The translations under genes and the position numbers were made by a program. A stretch of DNA of 7,267 nt, taken from Pseudomonadota bacterium. GTDB taxonomy: Bacteria > Pseudomonadota > Alphaproteobacteria > Sphingomonadales > Sphingomonadaceae. Of this stretch, positions 6,324 to 7,267 are shown in pieces. The stretch lies in NCBI GenBank assembly GCA_963205285.1, contig CAUJJQ010000278.1:1-7267 (forward strand). Reading direction: 5' to 3'. Position 1 is the first letter of the stretch. Each line of letters opens with the position of its first letter. Below the pieces are notes generated by a model. It saw nothing but the letters and a program-made list of their open reading frames with translations, ran no database searches and was not told the origin of the DNA.

Positions 6324-6599
6324 ATGCCAAAGCGTATTTTGCAGGGCACGGTGGTGTCCGACAAGGGTGACAAGACCGTGGTGGTCAAGGTGGAGCGGCG
6401 CGTTAAGCACCCGCTTTATGCCAAGATCATCCGTCTTTCGAAAAAATATCACGCGCATGATGCGGACAATGTCTGCAAGGCGGGTGAAGTCGTGCGGATC
6501 GAAGAATGCCGCCCGATTTCCAAGCTGAAAACATGGCGTGTGGTCGAACGGGTGGACATTCATGGCAAGCCCAAGGGCGCTGCCGTGGCGGACGCCTGA
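6324..6599 (+). CDS. rpsQ: Ribosomal protein uS17
   Basis: S17 is an OB-fold primary binder of the 5' domain of 16S rRNA. It has 91 residues (E. coli 84). The sequence begins [20 protein letters not shown] with [20 protein letters not shown] following. The classic S17 signature comes next: [20 protein letters not shown], then [23 protein letters not shown] (6311-6315) spaced 8 nt precedes the ATG. The TGA stop is followed directly by an in-frame TAG (6600-6602), a tandem stop. This is the last gene of the S10 group in the classical order. Confidence 0.98.
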   Translation: MPKRILQGTVVSDKGDKTVVVKVERRVKHPLYAKIIRLSKKYHAHDADNVCKAGEVVRIEECRPISKLKTWRVVERVDIHGKPKGAAVADA

Positions 6600-6663
6600 T
6601 AGGATTTTTTGGGAACTGCCGGACATTTGGTTCCGGTAAGCCGGTTGAGAAGGAAGCGGATCG
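6600..6663 (+). other. S10/spc junction spacer
   Basis: This 64-nt gap sits where the E. coli S10 operon ends and the spc operon begins. It contains T6 at 6605-6610 and, after it, a modest inverted repeat GGAAC (6612-6616) with GTTCC (6630-6634). The T-run precedes rather than follows the stem, so it is not an intrinsic terminator. I see no convincing -35/-10 pair. The end of the spacer holds the rplN ribosome binding site (AAGGAAG, about 6650-6656). Confidence 0.6.
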
Positions 6664-7032
6664 ATGATCCAGATGCAATCCAATCTCGACGTCGCGGATA
6701 ATAGCGGCGCAAAGCGCGTCCAGTGCATCAAGGTACTGGGTGGCTCCAAGCGTCGCACCGCTGGCGTTGGCGACATCATCGTGGTGTCGGTGAAGGATGC
6801 GGCCCCGCGCGGCCGCGTGAAAAAGGGCGACGTCCACCGTGCAGTCATCGTGCGCACGGCCAAGGATATTCGCCGCGCCGATGGTTCGGTCATTCGTTTT
6901 GATTCGAATGCCGCTGTCCTGATCAACAAGAATCAGGAACCGATTGGCACGCGTATCTTTGGCCCGGTGGTGCGCGAACTGCGCGCTCGCCAGCATATGA
7001 AGATCATCAGCCTTGCGCCGGAGGTGCTGTAA
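6664..7032 (+). CDS. rplN: Ribosomal protein uL14
   Basis: L14 lies at the subunit interface, contacts 16S rRNA in inter-subunit bridges and is the docking site of the silencing factor RsfS. The product has 122 residues, the usual family length. It opens [20 protein letters not shown], continues with [20 protein letters not shown] and [20 protein letters not shown], and ends with [29 protein letters not shown] and [10 protein letters not shown]. The start is fixed by the invariant MIQ N terminus and a good AAGGAAG about 8 nt upstream. It is the first gene of the spc group. Confidence 0.98.
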   Translation: MIQMQSNLDVADNSGAKRVQCIKVLGGSKRRTAGVGDIIVVSVKDAAPRGRVKKGDVHRAVIVRTAKDIRRADGSVIRFDSNAAVLINKNQEPIGTRIFGPVVRELRARQHMKIISLAPEVL

Positions 7033-7034
7033 CC

Positions 7035-7267
7035 ATGGCAAGCGCCAAGATTAAAAAGGGCGACAATGTCGTCGTGCTCGCCGGTAAGGACAAGGGCAAG
7101 TCGGGCGAAGTGACGCAGGTCATGCCGCGCGACGAAAAAGTCGTTGTCGCTGGCGTCAACATGATTACGCGTCACCGCAAGCCGAGCCAGACCAACCCGC
7201 AAGGTGGGCTGGAACGCCGCGAAGCACCCTTCGCCATTTCGAACGTTGCGTTGGCCGATCCCAAGTC
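7035..7267 (+). CDS. rplX: Ribosomal protein uL24, 3'-truncated by window edge
   Basis: L24 is an assembly-initiator protein of the 50S subunit located near the tunnel exit. ATG 7035 lies 2 nt after the rplN stop, with GGAGG at 7020-7024 in the end of rplN as ribosome binding site. The frame is open for 77 full codons to the window edge. The N-terminal KOW motif is clear in [20 protein letters not shown] (residues 5-24), followed by [20 protein letters not shown] and a [18 protein letters not shown] segment typical of L24. About 25-30 C-terminal codons should lie beyond the window, judging from the usual length of about 104. Confidence 0.97.
   Translation, partial: MASAKIKKGDNVVVLAGKDKGKSGEVTQVMPRDEKVVVAGVNMITRHRKPSQTNPQGGLERREAPFAISNVALADPK

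Noticed and set aside
4936..6330. A 464-codon open frame on the - strand opposite rpsC, rplP and rpmC
   Set aside because: It is a GC-rich codon shadow: the + strand holds three unmistakable ribosomal protein genes, and the antisense product resembles no family I know.
6576..6610. GGCG (6576-6579)/CGCC (6593-6596) plus T6 after rpsQ as a terminator
   Set aside because: The stem is only four pairs with a large loop inside the rpsQ coding end, and the T-run starts 8 nt after it.

Overview
The window is a block of the str/S10/spc ribosomal-protein cluster of an alphaproteobacterium. All genes are on the + strand in this order: tuf (5' end cut off) - rpsJ - rplC - rplD - rplW - rplB - rpsS - rplV - rpsC - rplP - rpmC - rpsQ - rplN - rplX (3' end cut off). 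GC-rich codon choice, tuf placed directly ahead of rpsJ, the acidic/alanine-rich C-terminal tail encoded at the end of rplC, and the sequences of S3, L2, L16 and L22 all suggest Sphingomonadales. The genus cannot be fixed by reading alone.

Layout. Positions 1-1061 hold the end of EF-Tu. A 152-nt gap (1062-1213) follows, with a terminator-like hairpin and a weak promoter candidate. rpsJ (S10) is at 1214-1525. The largest gap of the window (1526-1778, 253 nt) separates rpsJ from rplC and is full of inverted repeats, several of them mutually exclusive, which suggests a cis-acting regulatory RNA. From rplC to rpsQ the genes are packed with overlaps or gaps of at most 16 nt, as expected for one translationally coupled operon. 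A 64-nt gap (6600-6663) marks the classical S10/spc border, followed by rplN and rplX. No gene-free stretch exceeds 300 nt.

The main anomaly is in rplC. An in-frame TAG at 2370-2372 stops L3 after 197 codons, yet the frame continues open for 48 more codons that encode the conserved end of L3 and carry the ribosome binding site of rplD, ending at TAA 2517-2519. L3 is essential in characterised bacteria. The TAG is therefore a base-calling or assembly error, a recent lesion with suppression or a second gene copy, or recoding. None of the 12 other stop codons seen in the window is TAG.

The products work together: S10, S19, S3 and S17 are 30S proteins; L3, L4, L23, L2, L22, L16, L29, L14 and L24 are 50S proteins; EF-Tu delivers aminoacyl-tRNA to the assembled ribosome. 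Apart from the rplC stop and the structured intercistronic RNA, this is an ordinary conserved housekeeping region. No novel protein system is visible.
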